Of a stretch of 64,000 nt of DNA, positions 55,587 to 64,000 are shown piece by piece (the first letter of the stretch is position 1; every line of letters begins with the position of its first letter). The translations under genes were made by a program, and so were the position numbers. The notes under the pieces are model-generated. The model was not told the DNA's origin. It was given only the letters and a program-made list of their open reading frames with translations, and made no database searches. The DNA is taken from NCBI RefSeq assembly GCF_014843355.1, contig NZ_CP062137.1, positions 2,232,001-2,296,000 of the forward strand, in the 5' to 3' direction. Origin of the DNA: Actinobacillus sp. GY-402 (GTDB lineage: Bacteria; Pseudomonadota; Gammaproteobacteria; Enterobacterales; Pasteurellaceae).

Positions 55587-57098
55587 ATGGAAATTCTAAC
55601 TAATGCACTTGCGTATATTGATATAAATTCTATTATCGCAATTTTTGCCGCCGGGTTATTCGGTTTATTCGTCGGTGCGATACCCGGATTGACAGCCACC
55701 ATGGCCGTGGCGCTGATGGTTCCGTTCACTTTCTTTATGGAACCGATTCCTGCATTGGCTTTAATGATTTCAGTCGGCGCTTCGTCTATTTATGCCGGTG
55801 ATATTCCCGGCGCATTATTACGTATTCCGGGTACACCGGCATCGGCCGCGTATGTTGATGACAATTATCTATTAGTTAAACAGGGAAAAGTTAATCGTGT
55901 TCTTGGCTTAGGTTTAGCGAGTTCGATAATTGGTGGAATTATTGGTACTGTTATTCTTGCTTTAGCCGCGCCTTCTCTTGCACAATTTGCCCTGAAATTC
56001 AGTTCTTTTGAGTATATGTGGCTATCCTTATTGGGGTTAAGCTGTGCAACATTAATTTCAGGCAAATTTATTACTAAGAGTTTATTAACTTTATTATTCG
56101 GTATTTTAATTTCTACTATCGGTTTTGATGAGTTTACAGGGCAGGCTCGCTTTACTTTCGGTTTCGTATCTTTATATGAAGGTGTAAGCTTTATCCCTGC
56201 GATGATAGGCTTATTCGCAATTTCCGGTGCCATTGAATATTATGCATCCCGTTATAAAGGTCAAAGCCAAAATATTACCAGTACAGCTGAATTAGATCAC
56301 GCCAGAGGTTCACTAAACCTGTTTAAAGGGTTAGCAAAGCCGTTAGCGAAACGCAAAGGAAGTATTTTACGCAGTAGCATAATTGGTACGTTAATCGGCG
56401 CATTACCCGGTGCTGGTGCAGATATCGCAGCCTGGATTTCTTATGCATTATCGAAAAAAATGTCTAAAACACCGGAGCAATATGGTAAAGGTTCGGAAGA
56501 CGCCATTATTGACGCCTCAAGCAGTAATAATGCGAGTTTAGCCGGTAGCTGGATTCCGTCTTTAGTATTTGGTATCCCGGGAGATTCGGCGGCGGCGATT
56601 ATTATCGGCGTATTGTATATGAAAGATATGCAACCGGGTCCATCCTTATTCTTGTTTCAAGCGGATAAGCTCTATGCTGTTTTTATTTTGTTCTTAATTG
56701 CGAATTTAGCTTTAATTCCGCTCGCCTTGTTTGTGGTGAATTTCCTGAAAAAAATTATTCAAATTAATAAAGATATTCTTTATCCGATTGTGATTATTTT
56801 TAGTATAGTAGGCTCTTTTGCTATTAATAATTCGCCGGAAGCCATTATTGTCATGCTAATTATGGGGGTGATTGGTTATTTCCTGCAAAAAAACCATTAT
56901 CCCGTATCCCCGATTATTTTAGGGATGATTTTAGGTCCGATGCTTGAACGTAACTTATTGGCTTCATTGACAAAATCAGACGGAGATTGGCTGGCGTTTG
57001 TTGAGCGTCCGATATCGGCTGTTTTAGGTTGTTGCTTCTTACTTGTTGTGATTTTACAGGTATGGGGCATTATTAAGAACTTTAGTGAAAAAAATTAA
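55587..57098 (+). CDS. Tripartite tricarboxylate transporter large membrane subunit (TctA family)
   Basis: A 503-residue multi-span permease. TctA signatures are present: GLFVGAIPGLTATMAVALM near the N-terminus and its inverted-repeat counterpart GTLIGALPGAGADIAAWIS, plus GIPGDSAAAIIIGVLYMKD. It uses the ion gradient to import the ligand delivered by TctC. The ribosome site is AGGTGAG. It is cotranscribed with tctC and tctB, and the DapA-like gene follows after 14 nt. Confidence 0.93.
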   Translation: MEILTNALAYIDINSIIAIFAAGLFGLFVGAIPGLTATMAVALMVPFTFFMEPIPALALMISVGASSIYAGDIPGALLRIPGTPASAAYVDDNYLLVKQGKVNRVLGLGLASSIIGGIIGTVILALAAPSLAQFALKFSSFEYMWLSLLGLSCATLISGKFITKSLLTLLFGILISTIGFDEFTGQARFTFGFVSLYEGVSFIPAMIGLFAISGAIEYYASRYKGQSQNITSTAELDHARGSLNLFKGLAKPLAKRKGSILRSSIIGTLIGALPGAGADIAAWISYALSKKMSKTPEQYGKGSEDAIIDASSSNNASLAGSWIPSLVFGIPGDSAAAIIIGVLYMKDMQPGPSLFLFQADKLYAVFILFLIANLALIPLALFVVNFLKKIIQINKDILYPIVIIFSIVGSFAINNSPEAIIVMLIMGVIGYFLQKNHYPVSPIILGMILGPMLERNLLASLTKSDGDWLAFVERPISAVLGCCFLLVVILQVWGIIKNFSEKN

Positions 57099-57112
57099 AT
57101 TTGGAGAAAACA

Positions 57113-58036
57113 ATGAGTATTCAAGGAATTATTCCTGTTATGTTAACCCCTTTTACAGCGGATAATAAGGTGGATTACGACGGGCTACGCAAGTTAACGG
57201 ACTGGTATATTGATAACGATTCGAATGCGTTATTTGCCGTTTGCCAGTCCAGTGAAATTTTATTCCTAAGTTTAGAAGAACGTATCAAAATCACTGAGAC
57301 GGTTATCAATCAGGTTAACGGACGAATTCCGGTGGTTGCTTCAGGTCATATTAGTGAGACGTTTGAAGATCAACTGGAAGAGTTAACTGCGATTTATAAT
57401 ACGGGTGCGGACGCGGTTATTTTGATTACTAATCGTCTCGACCCTAATAACGAAGGTACAGCAGTATTAAAAGCGAATTTTGAAAAATTATTAGCCGCGC
57501 TGCCAAAAGATATTACACTTGGTTTATATGAGTGCCCTGTTCCTTACCGTCGTTTATTAACGGATGAAGAAATTCGCTATTTTGCGGGTTTCCAAAATAT
57601 GGTCGTGCTTAAAGATGTCTCTTGTGATCTTGAAACCGTAAAACGCCGGGTAGCATTAACGCAAAACAGTAATTTGAAAATCGTAAACGCAAATGCCGCA
57701 ATCGCCTTTGAGGCGATGAAAGCCGGTTCGGAGGGTTTTTCCGGCGTATTTAATAACATTCATCCGGATCTTTACGCTTATTTATATAAAAATAGAGATT
57801 CATTAGACCCAATAGTTCAAGAGCTGGCTAATTTTTTAGCTATTTGCGGCGCAGCAGAAAGCTTTGGTTATCCGAATTTTGCAAAACTAATGCATGTTAA
57901 AATCGGTACGTTTGCGAATTACAATTCGCGTGTTATTAAAGATGATATAAAAGTAAAATATTGGGCGGTAGAAGAGTTACTTGATCATATTATGCAAGCG
58001 TCCGATCGTTATCGTAAGAAATTGCATCTTCGATAA
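57113..58036 (+). CDS. DapA/NanA-family lyase or aldolase (dihydrodipicolinate synthase superfamily)
   Basis: A 307-residue class I (Schiff-base) aldolase-family enzyme. The start at 57113 has GGAG upstream. Visible residues: GIIPVMLTPFTADNKVDYDG; the catalytic Tyr region GLYECPVPYRRL; the Schiff-base Lys in NMVVLKDVS. The Ser/Thr pair usual at the DapA pyruvate site is replaced by CQSSEILFL. It is not DapA by context: the gene follows a transporter and precedes a sugar kinase. Cleavage or formation of a 2-keto-3-deoxy or related acid is a reasonable inference; the substrate is unknown. Confidence 0.82.
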   Translation: MSIQGIIPVMLTPFTADNKVDYDGLRKLTDWYIDNDSNALFAVCQSSEILFLSLEERIKITETVINQVNGRIPVVASGHISETFEDQLEELTAIYNTGADAVILITNRLDPNNEGTAVLKANFEKLLAALPKDITLGLYECPVPYRRLLTDEEIRYFAGFQNMVVLKDVSCDLETVKRRVALTQNSNLKIVNANAAIAFEAMKAGSEGFSGVFNNIHPDLYAYLYKNRDSLDPIVQELANFLAICGAAESFGYPNFAKLMHVKIGTFANYNSRVIKDDIKVKYWAVEELLDHIMQASDRYRKKLHLR

Positions 58037-58050
58037 CTCGGTATTTGTAA

Positions 58051-58075
58051 CGGACAAAAAAACGTCCGCTTTTTT
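58051..58075 (+). terminator. Possible terminator between the DapA-like gene and rbsK
   Basis: CGGAC and GTCCG form a 5-bp stem around an A-rich loop (58051-58068), followed by CTTTTTTT. A reverse USS comes just after. The short stem suggests partial termination at most. Confidence 0.5.
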
Positions 58076-58099
58076 GACCGCACTTTTAAGGATTAAATC

Positions 58100-59032
58100 A
58101 TGAAAAAACTCACGGTTTTGGGCAGTATTAATGCGGATCATGTGATTTCCGTCCCTTATTTTGCCAAGCCCGGAGAAACTTTGACCGGCTCACATTATCA
58201 CATCGCCTACGGCGGCAAAGGGGCGAATCAGGCGGTGGCGGCCGCGCGGTTGTGCGATAAATCCCGGATGACGGTGAGCTTTATCGGTTGTATCGGCGAA
58301 GACGGCATCGGTCGCGCCATGAAACGGTCGTTTGCGGAGGACGGAATTAATGTCGCGCCGATTGTGGAAGTGAAAGACGAAACCACGGGCGTTGCCATGA
58401 TTCAGGTTGCCGCCACCGGCGAAAACAGCATTGTGATTTCGGCGGGCGCCAACGCTCATCTGAATGAAGCGGTGGTGGAACGGTTTGCGGCGGAAATTGC
58501 GTCGGCGGATTATTTGCTGATGCAGCTGGAAACGCCGTTACCGGCGATTATGAAAGCCGCCGAATTGGCGAAAAAACACGGTGTCAACGTGGTGTTGAAT
58601 CCGGCGCCTGCGCAGCCATTGCCGGACGAATTGCTGGCAAATGTGGACATCATCACGCCGAACGAAACGGAAGCGGAAATCTTAACCGGCGTTTGTGTCA
58701 CGGACGAACAAAGTGCGGTCAAATCTGCGCAAGTTTTTCATGACAAAGGCATTGAAACGGTGCTGATCACGCTCGGTTCCAAAGGCGTTTATTTCAGTCG
58801 GCAAGGCAAAGGCGGCATCGTTGCCGGCTTCCGGGTGCAAGCGGTGGACACCACCGCCGCCGGCGACACCTTCAACGGCGCCTTTTTAACCGCGCTGTTA
58901 GACGGCAAAACCATGGCGGACGCCATTACCTTCGCCCACGCGGCGGCGGCAATCAGTGTCACCCGCGAAGGCGCACAACCGTCCATTCCAAGCCGGGCGG
59001 AAACTTTACGGTTTTTAGCGGAGCAAGATTAA
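58100..59032 (+). CDS. rbsK: Ribokinase (PfkB family)
   Basis: A 310-residue PfkB-family kinase closest in pattern to RbsK. Sugar-binding start [13 protein letters not shown], then [14 protein letters not shown] (first PfkB signature), and the anion-hole/catalytic segment [14 protein letters not shown]. Ribokinase phosphorylates D-ribose at O5; with no rbsDACB here, another furanose or a related sugar could be the substrate. It has an AAGGA ribosome site right after a USS. rbsR follows after 34 nt. Confidence 0.9.
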   Translation: MKKLTVLGSINADHVISVPYFAKPGETLTGSHYHIAYGGKGANQAVAAARLCDKSRMTVSFIGCIGEDGIGRAMKRSFAEDGINVAPIVEVKDETTGVAMIQVAATGENSIVISAGANAHLNEAVVERFAAEIASADYLLMQLETPLPAIMKAAELAKKHGVNVVLNPAPAQPLPDELLANVDIITPNETEAEILTGVCVTDEQSAVKSAQVFHDKGIETVLITLGSKGVYFSRQGKGGIVAGFRVQAVDTTAAGDTFNGAFLTALLDGKTMADAITFAHAAAAISVTREGAQPSIPSRAETLRFLAEQD

Positions 59033-59066
59033 AACAAACCCGCGTCGTTTTTTATGGAGTAACACA

Positions 59067-60065
59067 ATGGCAACAATGAAGGATATCGCCAAACGCGCGC
59101 AGGTTTCCACTTCAACCGTCTCGCATGTTATCAACAATACGCGTTATGTCAGCGATGAAATCCGCGAAAAAATTCTTGCCATTGTGCGTGAACTGAATTA
59201 CCAGCCTTCTGCGCTGGCGCGCAGTTTTAAGTTGCAGCAGACGCAAACCATCGGCATGCTGGTGACGGCGAGCAATAACCCGTTTTTCGCCGAAGTGGTG
59301 GCGGCGGTGGAACGTTATTGCAGCCGGAATAACTATAATTTGATTCTGTGCAATACCGACGGCGACAGCGAACGTCTGCACAAAAGTCTGCAGACGCTGA
59401 TTCAAAAACAAGTGGACGGGCTGCTGCTGATGTGCACGGAAACTCATTTGCAGCAAAACGAAAGATTACAATTCAACGTGCCCACCGTGATTATGGATTG
59501 GTGGCCGAATCTCAGTGCGGACAAAATTTTCGAAGATTCGGAGCTGGGCGGTTATCTCGCCACCAACATGCTGATTGAGCAAGGTCATCGCCGCATCGGC
59601 ATTATCACCGGAAATTTGCAAAAACCGTTGGCACTGAACCGCCTGAACGGTTACCAAAAAGCCTTGCGGGAAAACGGCTTAACGATCAATCCGGACTGGA
59701 TTGTGGAAAGTCAGTTCGATTTTGACGGCGGTATCGCGGGCATGGAAAAACTCCTGGCGCAATCCCGCCGCCCGACCGCCGTTTTTGCCTGCAGCGACAC
59801 CATTGCCATCGGCGTTTATCAAGCCGCCTGGAAGCACGGCTTGCGCATTCCGGAGGATATTTCCGTTATCGGCTACGACGACATCACGCTCGCCCGATAC
59901 CTTTCGCCGCCGCTCACAACCGTTCACCAGCCCAAAGCGGAACTGGGCAAAATCGCCGTGGAAACGTTGCTCGAACGGATTAAAAATCCGCAAAAAAGTC
60001 ACCGCACTTTATTGCTGAAACCGCATATCGTAACGAGACATTCCGTCGCAAAACCGCGTGCTTAA
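59067..60065 (+). CDS. rbsR: LacI-family repressor, RbsR-like
   Basis: A 332-residue LacI-family regulator. The DNA-binding head [20 protein letters not shown] with SALARSFKL (hinge helix) is nearly that of E. coli RbsR, and [24 protein letters not shown] and [11 protein letters not shown] also match it from memory. It likely represses the upstream tct-dapA-like-rbsK operon through the palindrome at 54091. It is the last gene of the cluster and ends at a double-USS terminator. Confidence 0.92.
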   Translation: MATMKDIAKRAQVSTSTVSHVINNTRYVSDEIREKILAIVRELNYQPSALARSFKLQQTQTIGMLVTASNNPFFAEVVAAVERYCSRNNYNLILCNTDGDSERLHKSLQTLIQKQVDGLLLMCTETHLQQNERLQFNVPTVIMDWWPNLSADKIFEDSELGGYLATNMLIEQGHRRIGIITGNLQKPLALNRLNGYQKALRENGLTINPDWIVESQFDFDGGIAGMEKLLAQSRRPTAVFACSDTIAIGVYQAAWKHGLRIPEDISVIGYDDITLARYLSPPLTTVHQPKAELGKIAVETLLERIKNPQKSHRTLLLKPHIVTRHSVAKPRA

Positions 60066-60081
60066 TCGCATCGGTCTTCTC

Positions 60082-60126
60082 AAGTGCGGTCAAAAATTTT
60101 AAAGATTTTGACCGCACTTTCCTTTA
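60082..60126 (+). terminator. Double-USS terminator of rbsR
   Basis: AAGTGCGGTCAAAA (60082-60095) and TTTTGACCGCACTT (60106-60119) form a perfect 14-bp stem of two opposed USS, followed by a T-rich tail. It is the cleanest USS terminator in the window. Confidence 0.85.
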
Positions 60127-60181
60127 TCATTAGGCCGTTTACGAAAAATAGACGGTTCCTAACTTTTTTAGCGGAAAAATT

Positions 60182-60913
60182 ATGCGAATTCCTCGAATTT
60201 ATCATCCCGAATCCTTATTAAATCAGTCGTCCTGTCGCTTAACCGAAGAGGCGGCGAATCACGTGGGACGCGTGCTGCGCATGCAGGCGGGCGAAGTCAT
60301 CGAGCTGTTTGACGGGTCCAATCATATTTATCCCGCAGTGATTTCTCAGGCAAACAAAAAAACGGTAACCGTAACCATTCGGGAGCGTATTTCGGACGAT
60401 CGCGAAAGTCCGTTGGCGATTCATTTGGGGCAAGTGATTTCCCGCGGCGATCGGATGGAATTTACGATCCAAAAGTCGGTGGAGTTGGGGGTAAAAGTGA
60501 TTACGCCGTTGTGGTCCGAGCGCTGCGGCGTCAAATTAGAGGGCGAGCGGCTGGAGAAAAAGCTTCAGCAATGGCGGAAAATTGCCGTTTCCGCCTGCGA
60601 ACAATGCGGGCGCAACGTGATTCCGGAAATTCGCCCGGTGATGAAACTGCAGGACTGGTGCGCGGAAAATGACGGCGCGTTAAAGTTGAATTTGCATCCG
60701 CGGGCCCAATATTCTATTAAAACATTACCGGCCATTCCCGCTGAAGGCGTTCGCCTGCTGATCGGTTCGGAAGGCGGATTATCGCCGCAGGAAATTGCGC
60801 AGACGGAACAACAGGGCTTCACGGAAATTTTGCTCGGCAAACGAATTCTGCGAACGGAAACCGCCGCTTTGACGGCAATTACCGCTTTGCAAATTTGTTT
60901 CGGCGATTTGTAA
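60182..60913 (+). CDS. rsmE: 16S rRNA (uracil(1498)-N(3))-methyltransferase
   Basis: SPOUT-class rRNA methyltransferase, 243 residues. N-terminal PUA-like domain ([30 protein letters not shown]) and the knotted SAM domain with [18 protein letters not shown] and the C-terminal knot [14 protein letters not shown] followed by [11 protein letters not shown]. It lies before yqgE and ruvX; the gap to yqgE is 25 nt. Usual length and no anomalies. Confidence 0.95.
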   Translation: MRIPRIYHPESLLNQSSCRLTEEAANHVGRVLRMQAGEVIELFDGSNHIYPAVISQANKKTVTVTIRERISDDRESPLAIHLGQVISRGDRMEFTIQKSVELGVKVITPLWSERCGVKLEGERLEKKLQQWRKIAVSACEQCGRNVIPEIRPVMKLQDWCAENDGALKLNLHPRAQYSIKTLPAIPAEGVRLLIGSEGGLSPQEIAQTEQQGFTEILLGKRILRTETAALTAITALQICFGDL

Positions 60914-60938
60914 TATTGAAACGAATAACGAAGTAATA

Positions 60939-61520
60939 ATGAACGATAAACAACCAATAAAAATGAATCTGCAAAATCAACTCTTGGTGGCTATGCCGAA
61001 TCTGGAGGACGATTATTTTTTTCGTGCGGTGATTTATATTTGCGAACACACGGAGCAAGGCACCATGGGCCTGGTGGTTAATCAACCGACGGATTTGTCG
61101 ATTACGGAATTAGTGGCGAAAGTCAATTTCATGATGAAAATCGACCGCACTTTACCGAACGAAGTGGTGCTGGCCGGCGGACCTGTGAATGTGGAGCGCG
61201 GCTTTATTCTGCATACGCCCGTCCGTAAGCCGCTGCAACACAGTTATCGAATTACCGATCAGCTGAGTTTGACGACTTCCGCCGATATTATCGAAACTTT
61301 CGGCACGACCGATTCGCCGGAAAAATATCTGGTCGCTTTGGGTTGTGCGGCCTGGGTGCCCGGTCAGCTGGAGCAGGAAATCAGCCGAAACGATTGGTTA
61401 GTCGTGCCGGCGGACGAAGGCATTCTTTTTGATACGCCGTATGAAGAACGCTGGCTTGCCGCCCAGAAATTGTTGGGTTTTGAAAGCTATAATCTGGCGA
61501 GTAAAGCGGGACGGGCGTAA
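60939..61520 (+). CDS. yqgE: YqgE/AlgH family protein
   Basis: A conserved protein of the UPF0301/AlgH family, role unsettled. Family blocks are [52 protein letters not shown] and [15 protein letters not shown]. The ATG at 60963 (MNLQNQ) matches the family N-terminus and would give 185 residues; the ATG at 60939 adds eight residues. Neither has a strong ribosome site. The stop codon overlaps the ruvX start (TAATG), a common yqgE-ruvX coupling. Confidence 0.92.
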   Translation: MNDKQPIKMNLQNQLLVAMPNLEDDYFFRAVIYICEHTEQGTMGLVVNQPTDLSITELVAKVNFMMKIDRTLPNEVVLAGGPVNVERGFILHTPVRKPLQHSYRITDQLSLTTSADIIETFGTTDSPEKYLVALGCAAWVPGQLEQEISRNDWLVVPADEGILFDTPYEERWLAAQKLLGFESYNLASKAGRA

Positions 61521-61942
61521 TGAGCATGACGATTATCGCCTTTGATTTCGGCACTAAAAGTATCGGTTGCGCCGTCGGGCAAAGTGTTACCGGCACGGCC
61601 CAGTCTTTGCCTGCGTTTAAGGCGCAAGACGGCATTCCGAACTGGGCGGACGTGGAGAAATGTTTAAAGGAATGGCAACCCGATATGGTGGTTGTCGGTT
61701 TGCCGCTGAATATGGACGGCACGGAACAGGAACTCACCCGGCGGGCGCGAAAATTCGGTAACCGACTGAACGGACGTTTCGGTGTGAAAGTTGTCTGGCA
61801 GGACGAACGTCTCACCACTACGCAAGCCCGCACCGAAATCTTTGAACGGGGCGGTTATCGCGCGTTAAAAAAAGGCAAGGTGGACGGCATCTCCGCCTGT
61901 TTGATCCTGGAAAGCTGGTTTGAGGAGCATCCTGAGCTTTAA
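61520..61942 (+). CDS. ruvX: Putative pre-16S rRNA nuclease / Holliday junction resolvase-like RuvX (YqgF)
   Basis: A 140-residue RNase H-fold protein. Acidic active-site positions lie in [16 protein letters not shown] (Asp), [10 protein letters not shown], and the C-terminal [14 protein letters not shown] (Asp). It is implicated in 5' maturation of 16S rRNA and was first proposed as a Holliday resolvase. Two ATGs (61520 and 61526) are possible. It is translationally coupled to yqgE and followed by a strong terminator. Confidence 0.94.
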   Translation: MSMTIIAFDFGTKSIGCAVGQSVTGTAQSLPAFKAQDGIPNWADVEKCLKEWQPDMVVVGLPLNMDGTEQELTRRARKFGNRLNGRFGVKVVWQDERLTTTQARTEIFERGGYRALKKGKVDGISACLILESWFEEHPEL

Positions 61943-61969
61943 CGGTACAATAAGCACAGTAAACAAAAG

Positions 61970-62007
61970 AAAACCCGGTGGGAGAAATCCGACCGGGTTT
62001 TGTTTTT
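61970..62007 (+). terminator. Rho-independent terminator of ruvX
   Basis: AAAACCCGGT and ACCGGGTTTT arms (61970-61979 and 61992-62001) form a 10-bp stem, followed by GTTTTTT. Confidence 0.88.
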
Positions 62008-62093
62008 TCATCGAGTAATATTTCGAAAGTGAGTTTTTCCGTTCATGGAAAAATAAACTTGGTTTTTTCCGGCTATAAATTGCAGGAATTCAG

Positions 62094-62837
62094 TTAAGTA
62101 ATAATGGCTTCATAATAATAATTTTCCGCTAAACCGTAGCTTTCGCGATATTCAATGATACTACCGTCTAACCCTTTTGCGGTGCGACGGATGCGGACTA
62201 CGGCTTTTTCTTGATTATCGGTTAAATACGGGTCGCGATAATTGAGCAGGAAATTCATTTGTTCTTTGGCGGAAATCACCATTTGTCCGCAGTATTCGAA
62301 ATAAAACGGATAGAGCAGACTTGGAAATTGTTCTGGAGATAATTCGAGAAGGCGGCTGAATCGTTCTTCGGACAACCAGATTTTGTCGCTCAGAATCACG
62401 GTTTCGCCGTTCATACGAACGCGTTCCAAATAAATTAATGGCGCATTGGCGGGCAGTTCCAAAATGTTGTTGATTTTTTCATCCCCTTCAATGGATTTTA
62501 CGACTTTGACAATGCCCGTCGGGGTTTTAATTTCGCCATTTTCATCTCGGGCGGGATAAAAGCGAATCATGGAAGATTTGATGAAAGCGGGATGTTTTAA
62601 AAATGTACCTTTACCTTGATGTTTGATTAACACGCCTTCCTCAACCAGCCCTTCTACTGCTTTGCGGATTGTACCGATTGAAACGCCGTATTCATTGGCC
62701 AATTCCTGTTCGCTGGGAATCGCTTTATCAAATAGCCAGTTTTCGTCGGCTAAAAATTGTTGCAGTCGATATTTTATCTGAATATAGCGCGGCATTTTGC
62801 TCGCTTTAGCGTAATTGAGATCATAATTTTGTAACAT
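62094..62837 (-). CDS. GntR-family regulator with UTRA sensor domain (HutC subfamily)
   Basis: A 247-residue regulator. The N-terminal GntR winged helix shows MPRYIQIKYRLQQFL, IPSEQELANEYGVSIGTIRKAVEGLVEEG and HQGKGTFL. The C-terminal UTRA ligand domain has LPANAPLIYLERVRMNGE and a Y.ESYGL..NYYYE ending. The effector is unknown. It is divergent from acnB across about 120 nt holding two inverted repeats, so control of acnB and of itself is likely. It is not one of the usual aconitase regulators. Confidence 0.9.
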   Translation of the reverse strand: MLQNYDLNYAKASKMPRYIQIKYRLQQFLADENWLFDKAIPSEQELANEYGVSIGTIRKAVEGLVEEGVLIKHQGKGTFLKHPAFIKSSMIRFYPARDENGEIKTPTGIVKVVKSIEGDEKINNILELPANAPLIYLERVRMNGETVILSDKIWLSEERFSRLLELSPEQFPSLLYPFYFEYCGQMVISAKEQMNFLLNYRDPYLTDNQEKAVVRIRRTAKGLDGSIIEYRESYGLAENYYYEAIIT

Positions 62838-62858
62838 GGATTAACCTTAAAAAATGTG

Positions 62859-62887
62859 TTGACATACCTGAAAAAAGGTATTAACGT
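62859..62887 (+). promoter_or_regulatory. Candidate acnB promoter
   Basis: TTGACA (62859-62864) is a perfect -35 and TAACGT lies 17 nt downstream as a weak -10. An ATACC-N8-GGTAT inverted repeat (62864-62881) fills the spacer and could be an operator half of the GntR-type regulator. Confidence 0.5.
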
Positions 62888-62891
62888 GCTC

Positions 62892-62913
62892 GACATATAG
62901 TCATATATATGTC
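62892..62913. promoter_or_regulatory. Palindromic candidate operator between the GntR gene and acnB
   Basis: GACATATA (62892-62899), a 6-nt spacer and TATATGTC (62906-62913) form a perfect 8-bp inverted repeat just downstream of the likely acnB transcription start. That position suits a repressor. Confidence 0.55.
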
Positions 62914-62956
62914 TTATTGATTCCTTTTGACTTTATTTTATATTGGAGTGACCATT

Positions 62957-64000
62957 ATGTCTAATTTCTTAGCCCAATATCAATCACATGTCGATGAACG
63001 AGCAGCGCTGGGAATCGTTCCGAAACCCTTGGATGTGGAACAGACTCGACAGCTTATCGAGTTACTCAAAAATCCGGTTACCGGAAAGGAAAACGAGTTG
63101 CTTTCATTGTTTGAAAATCGCGTACCTGCCGGCGTGGATGATGCAGCCAAGGTGAAAGCCGAATTTTTGGCTAAAATCGTTAACGGTCAGGAATCCAGTC
63201 CGTTGATTTCAGCGGAACATGCCGTTGAATTGCTCGGTACCATGAGCGGCGGATATAACGTTCAACCGTTAATCGATTTACTGGATAACGACCGATTTGC
63301 TCCTCTTGCCGCCAAAGCCCTTTCTTTTACCCTCTTAATTTTTGATAATTTCAACGCCGTTGCCGAAAAAGCCCAAAAAGGTAATGTCTTTGCAAAACAA
63401 GTACTGCAATCCTGGGCGGATGCCGAATGGTTTACTTCCCGTCCGAAATTAGCCGATAAAGTAACGCTAACGGTTTTTAAAGTACTGGGCGAAACCAATA
63501 CCGATGATCTTTCTCCTGCACAGGAAGCCTGGTGCCGTTCGGATATTCCGTTGCATGCCAACGCCATGTTAAAAATGCCGCGTGAAGGAATCGAACCGGA
63601 TCAACCGGGGGCGGTCGGTCCGTTAAAACAGCTCGCCGCATTAAAATCGAAAGGTTTTCCGTTGGTCTATGTGGGCGATGTGGTCGGCACCGGTTCATCC
63701 CGTAAGTCCGCCACTAATTCGGTGTTGTGGCATATGGGAGACGATATTCCGTTTATTCCGAATAAACGAACCGGCGGTTTTGTATTCGGCGGTAAAATTG
63801 CACCGATTTTCTTTAATACGGCGGAAGATTCCGGCGCATTACCCGTTGAATTAGATGTCACCGCATTGAATATGGGCGATATTATTGATGTTTATCCCTA
63901 TGAACGGAAAATCTGTAAACATAACAGCCAAGACGTACTTACAACCTTCAACTACAAAACCGAAGGTTTGTTAGATGAAGTGCGCGCCGGCGGACGAATT
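62957..64000 (+). CDS. acnB: Aconitate hydratase B, N-terminal part
   Basis: Citrate/isocitrate interconversion in the TCA cycle; AcnB proteins also bind mRNA when the Fe-S cluster is lost. The frame opens at 62957 with a GGAGTG ribosome site and is still open at the window end (348 codons of about 865 expected). Diagnostic AcnB segments: FLAQYQSHVDERAALGIVPK (HEAT-like N-terminal domain), LLGTMSGGYNVQPLI, FKVLGETNTDDLSPA, and YVGDVVGTGSSRKSATNSVL of the swivel domain. The Fe-S cysteines lie beyond the window. Confidence 0.95.
   Translation, partial: MSNFLAQYQSHVDERAALGIVPKPLDVEQTRQLIELLKNPVTGKENELLSLFENRVPAGVDDAAKVKAEFLAKIVNGQESSPLISAEHAVELLGTMSGGYNVQPLIDLLDNDRFAPLAAKALSFTLLIFDNFNAVAEKAQKGNVFAKQVLQSWADAEWFTSRPKLADKVTLTVFKVLGETNTDDLSPAQEAWCRSDIPLHANAMLKMPREGIEPDQPGAVGPLKQLAALKSKGFPLVYVGDVVGTGSSRKSATNSVLWHMGDDIPFIPNKRTGGFVFGGKIAPIFFNTAEDSGALPVELDVTALNMGDIIDVYPYERKICKHNSQDVLTTFNYKTEGLLDEVRAGGRI

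Noticed and set aside
57113-58036. Annotation as dapA (lysine synthesis)
   Set aside because: The pocket motif differs, and the operon context is transport and sugar phosphorylation under an RbsR-type operator.

Overview
The window is a chromosomal segment of a Pasteurellaceae bacterium. The clearest marker is the Haemophilus-type DNA uptake signal sequence (USS, AAGTGCGGT or its complement), which recurs throughout, often as inverted pairs that form intergenic hairpins. Gene content (pflB, glpABC, gdhA, an ula operon with an UlaA-UlaB fusion, the rpoE-rse cluster, relA, acnB) suits the Basfia / [Mannheimia] succiniciproducens / Actinobacillus succinogenes group. The species call is inference. 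No tRNA, rRNA, CRISPR array, transposase or phage gene was seen.

Layout. 1-6.4 kb: 3' end of pflB, an ABM-fold monooxygenase, and glpABC behind a near-perfect CRP site. 6.4-12.9 kb: gdhA (minus strand), argE (minus) divergent from argC-argB-argH (plus). 12.9-16.6 kb, minus strand: rpoE-rseA-rseB-rseC with a sigma-E promoter in front and an intrinsic terminator between rseA and rseB; then sdhE and pdxH. 16.7-20.7 kb, plus strand: trkA, mscL, rraB, a SIMPL-domain protein and slyD with a His/Cys-rich tail.

20.9-40.0 kb is the accessory heart of the window: a two-partner secretion / contact-dependent inhibition (CDI) locus. It has cdiB, a 2829-residue cdiA with a VENN pretoxin motif, and cdiI. 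Behind them lies an 8.4-kb array of orphan cassettes. Each cassette repeats the end of cdiA up to the VENN codons and then switches to a different toxin tail, usually with its own immunity gene. The five VENN copies share an identical 81-nt stretch containing a USS. In three copies a second, oppositely oriented USS marks a fixed point near the upstream part of the repeat. The tails include a likely membrane-acting toxin with a two-TM immunity protein, a PD-(D/E)XK-like nuclease, an HNH/WHH-type nuclease, an Imm8-like gene whose toxin is nearly lost, and a last tail without an immunity gene. The layout looks like a store of silent toxin ends that recombination, helped by natural transformation, could swap into cdiA.

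40.0-47.1 kb: a complete L-ascorbate (ula) regulon in two divergent arms around a CRP site and phased repeats: ulaAB-ulaC-ulaD (minus) and ulaG, ulaR, ulaE, ulaF (plus). 47.2-53.9 kb: a tight minus-strand run recO-rlmD-relA-dgkA-lptM-lysA-gst; lptM is a 50-residue lipoprotein gene. 54.0-60.1 kb: a CRP site and an RbsR-type palindrome precede tctC-tctB-tctA (tripartite tricarboxylate-type transporter), a DapA/NanA-family lyase, rbsK and rbsR, an unusual pairing of ribose-type kinase and repressor with a solute-binding-protein-dependent secondary transporter. 60.2-64.0 kb: rsmE, yqgE, ruvX, then a GntR/UTRA regulator divergent from acnB, which runs off the window end.
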